Below the pieces are notes generated by a model. It was not told the DNA's origin and searched no databases. It saw nothing but the letters and a program-made list of their open reading frames with translations. Positions 62,808-64,000 of a stretch of 64,000 bases of DNA are shown here, piece by piece. A program made the position numbers and the translations under genes. Origin of the DNA: Polychytrium aggregatum (lineage: Eukaryota; Chytridiomycota; Chytridiomycetes; Polychytriales); the NCBI RefSeq assembly GCF_025602895.1, contig NW_026516249.1:276577-340576 (forward strand), written 5' to 3'. The stretch's first letter is position 1. Every line of letters starts with the position of its first letter.

Positions 62808-62819
62808 ATTTTGAACGCT
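62808..62819 (+). promoter_or_regulatory. Self-complementary primer-binding site of element D
   Basis: ATTTTGAACGCT begins 2 nt after the LTR and pairs over 12 nt with the LTR segment at 62598..62609. It does not start TGG. Confidence 0.78.
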
Positions 62820-62876
62820 CCCTCTTGGCTTCCCGGCCTTTCTTCTTCTTTCGCCTCTCTTTCCCTCGTCGATCCG

Positions 62877-63830
62877 ATGGCTGAGCCTGCTGCACCCCCG
62901 GCAGACCTCAATGCGTACCTGGCGCGCATGGAGGAGCGTATGAACGCCCTCATGACCCAGAACGCTGCTCTCCATCGTCAGATCCAAGATCTGCAAGCTC
63001 CCGCCGCCGCTCCCCGCCAGGTCTACCAGGTGAACAAGCCCAAGGAGTTCCTAGGTTCCCGCGACGAGACGACGGCCTTCCTCGCCCAGTGCCACCTCGT
63101 CTTCCTCGCCGATCCTGCCTTCTTTGCGCCCGAGCGCCAGAAGGTCCTTTATGCCACCTCCTTCCTCCGCGGCGAAGCTTTCAAATGGTACGAGGCCGCC
63201 TTTTATATGGCCAACCGCTTCCCGGCTTCCTTCGCGGATTTTGAAGTTGCCCTCAAGTCGACCTTCGGTGAGGACACGGCCTCCTCGCAAGATAAGGCCT
63301 TGAACGACCTCAAACGCTTGGTCCAGCTCAAGTCCTGCCAAGCCTTCGCCACCCGCTTCGTCCAGCTCGCCGCCCGCGTCCAGACTGACGAACCCACCAA
63401 GATGCACTTCTTCAAGGAGGGTTTGAAGTCTGAGGTCAAGTTCCACCTCATCGGTCTCCGCCCCGCTCCCGCTTCCTTGCCCGAGTTGATCAAGGCAGCG
63501 GTCGAGTACGACGATGCCCTCCATCGTCTCAAGGTCTCCTCCCGTTCCCAACCTCCTCCTCCTTCTTCTCGCTCTGCTCCCCATCACCACCATTCTCCCG
63601 CGCATGTTTCTTCTTCCTCCTCTTCTGCACCCACTCCCATGGACCTTGACTCTGTCTCGGTCCGCCCTGCTAAGCTCTCCGACGTCGAGAAAAAGCGACG
63701 TCGTGAGCAGGGTCTCTGCTTGTACTGCGGGGAAAAGTCTTGTCCCGGCAGTCGCGATGTTCAGCAGTGCCCGGTTCTGGTCAAACGGAACTCGGGAAAT
63801 GCTCACAGCCGAGCAGCACCTCGCAAGTAA
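62877..63830 (+). CDS. Element D Gag
   Basis: 317 aa from the ATG at 62877 (MAEPAAPPADLNAYLARMEE). A coiled N-terminus precedes a Ty3-type capsid core (KPKEFLGSRDETTAFLAQCH, FLRGEAFKWYEAAF, FADFEVALKSTFGED, TKMHFFKEGLKSEVKFHLIG). A Ser/Pro/His-rich linker and an odd terminal Cys motif follow: CLYCGEKSCPGSRDVQQC keeps the first CxxC but has no histidine at the usual spacing. The stop is TAA at 63828..63830. Confidence 0.88.
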   Translation: MAEPAAPPADLNAYLARMEERMNALMTQNAALHRQIQDLQAPAAAPRQVYQVNKPKEFLGSRDETTAFLAQCHLVFLADPAFFAPERQKVLYATSFLRGEAFKWYEAAFYMANRFPASFADFEVALKSTFGEDTASSQDKALNDLKRLVQLKSCQAFATRFVQLAARVQTDEPTKMHFFKEGLKSEVKFHLIGLRPAPASLPELIKAAVEYDDALHRLKVSSRSQPPPPSSRSAPHHHHSPAHVSSSSSSAPTPMDLDSVSVRPAKLSDVEKKRRREQGLCLYCGEKSCPGSRDVQQCPVLVKRNSGNAHSRAAPRK

Positions 63831-64000
63831 GCGAGGTGGTCTGTTCGGCGATACGAACATCTTCCCCCTCTGACTCGTCACTATCGGACGATAAGCTTCT
63901 TCTTCCGGCCACTCTTATCGTCATGAGTCTTTCTGGCCCGGTCTCCATCTCCCTTTCTGTTTTTATTGATGATGGATGTTCCGCTCTTGCCCTCATTGAT
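63707..64000 (+). CDS. Element D Pol, start only
   Basis: A frame open from 63707 to the window end, overlapping Gag by 124 nt in the -1 frame. It reaches a retropepsin-like site (SVFIDDGCSALALID) just before the edge. The active-site triad position reads D-D-G rather than D-[ST]-G. The rest of pol is outside the window. Confidence 0.7.

Larger units (their letters stand above)
62015..64000 (+). mobile_element. Ty3/Gypsy element D, 5' part
   Basis: Complete 5' LTR, PBS, gag and the start of pol; it runs off the right edge. It is inserted in pol of element C. The 5 bp before it (GAGGA) are the expected target duplication, to be matched at its other end. Confidence 0.92.

Overview
This window looks like nuclear DNA of an early-diverging, probably chytrid-like fungus. 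The genes carry short GT-AG introns (53 to 280 bp, one of 681 bp), and the content includes an OPT oligopeptide transporter, a non-RD kinase fused to Sel1 repeats, NLR-type WD40 genes, a DOMON/copper monooxygenase, a Fanzor (eukaryotic TnpB) relic and Ty3 chromoviruses. The lineage is inferred from this gene set; no marker gene fixes it.

Left half (about 1-25.6 kb): ordinary single-copy genes, whose exons I rebuilt by hand. In order they are a WD40 gene cut by the left edge (+), a decayed Ty3 gag (-), TRAP-alpha/SSR1 (-, 7 exons), an unrecognised 7-TM protein (-, 5 exons), a single-pass receptor-like protein with a PPxY tail (+, 3 exons), an F-box-like/LRR protein (-), an OPT transporter (+, 2 exons), two adjacent tRNA genes (Val-AAC and Ile-AAT, -) and a secreted, probably GPI-anchored DOMON plus copper type II monooxygenase (+, 8 exons).

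Middle (25.6-41 kb): a fast-turnover region. It holds a decayed OPT paralogue, an old LINE fragment, a Sel1-repeat protein, a broken Sel1-related paralogue, a frameshifted kinase-Sel1 gene whose 3' end is replaced by a 5'-truncated LINE, a Fanzor pseudogene with the middle of its nuclease deleted, and an NLR-type WD40 gene with a frameshift and no N-terminus. A pair of 160-bp repeats carrying hairpins marks its broken end.

Right half (41-64 kb): stacked retroelements. Two LINE 3' fragments lie beside chromovirus A (43.08-48.14 kb, both ORFs open). A abuts the 3' LTR of chromovirus B, whose upstream part is replaced by a LINE with two long open ORFs (49.4-55.75 kb). Beyond it lies part of a giant-virus-type D5 primase-helicase, cut at 58,488 by the LTR of chromovirus C; C is in turn cut at 62,014 by chromovirus D, which runs off the window. 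In both A and D, a 10-12 nt sequence in the LTR, 37-39 nt after the TATA box, is the exact complement of the sequence 2 nt beyond the LTR. This is the arrangement expected of Tf1-type self-primed reverse transcription.
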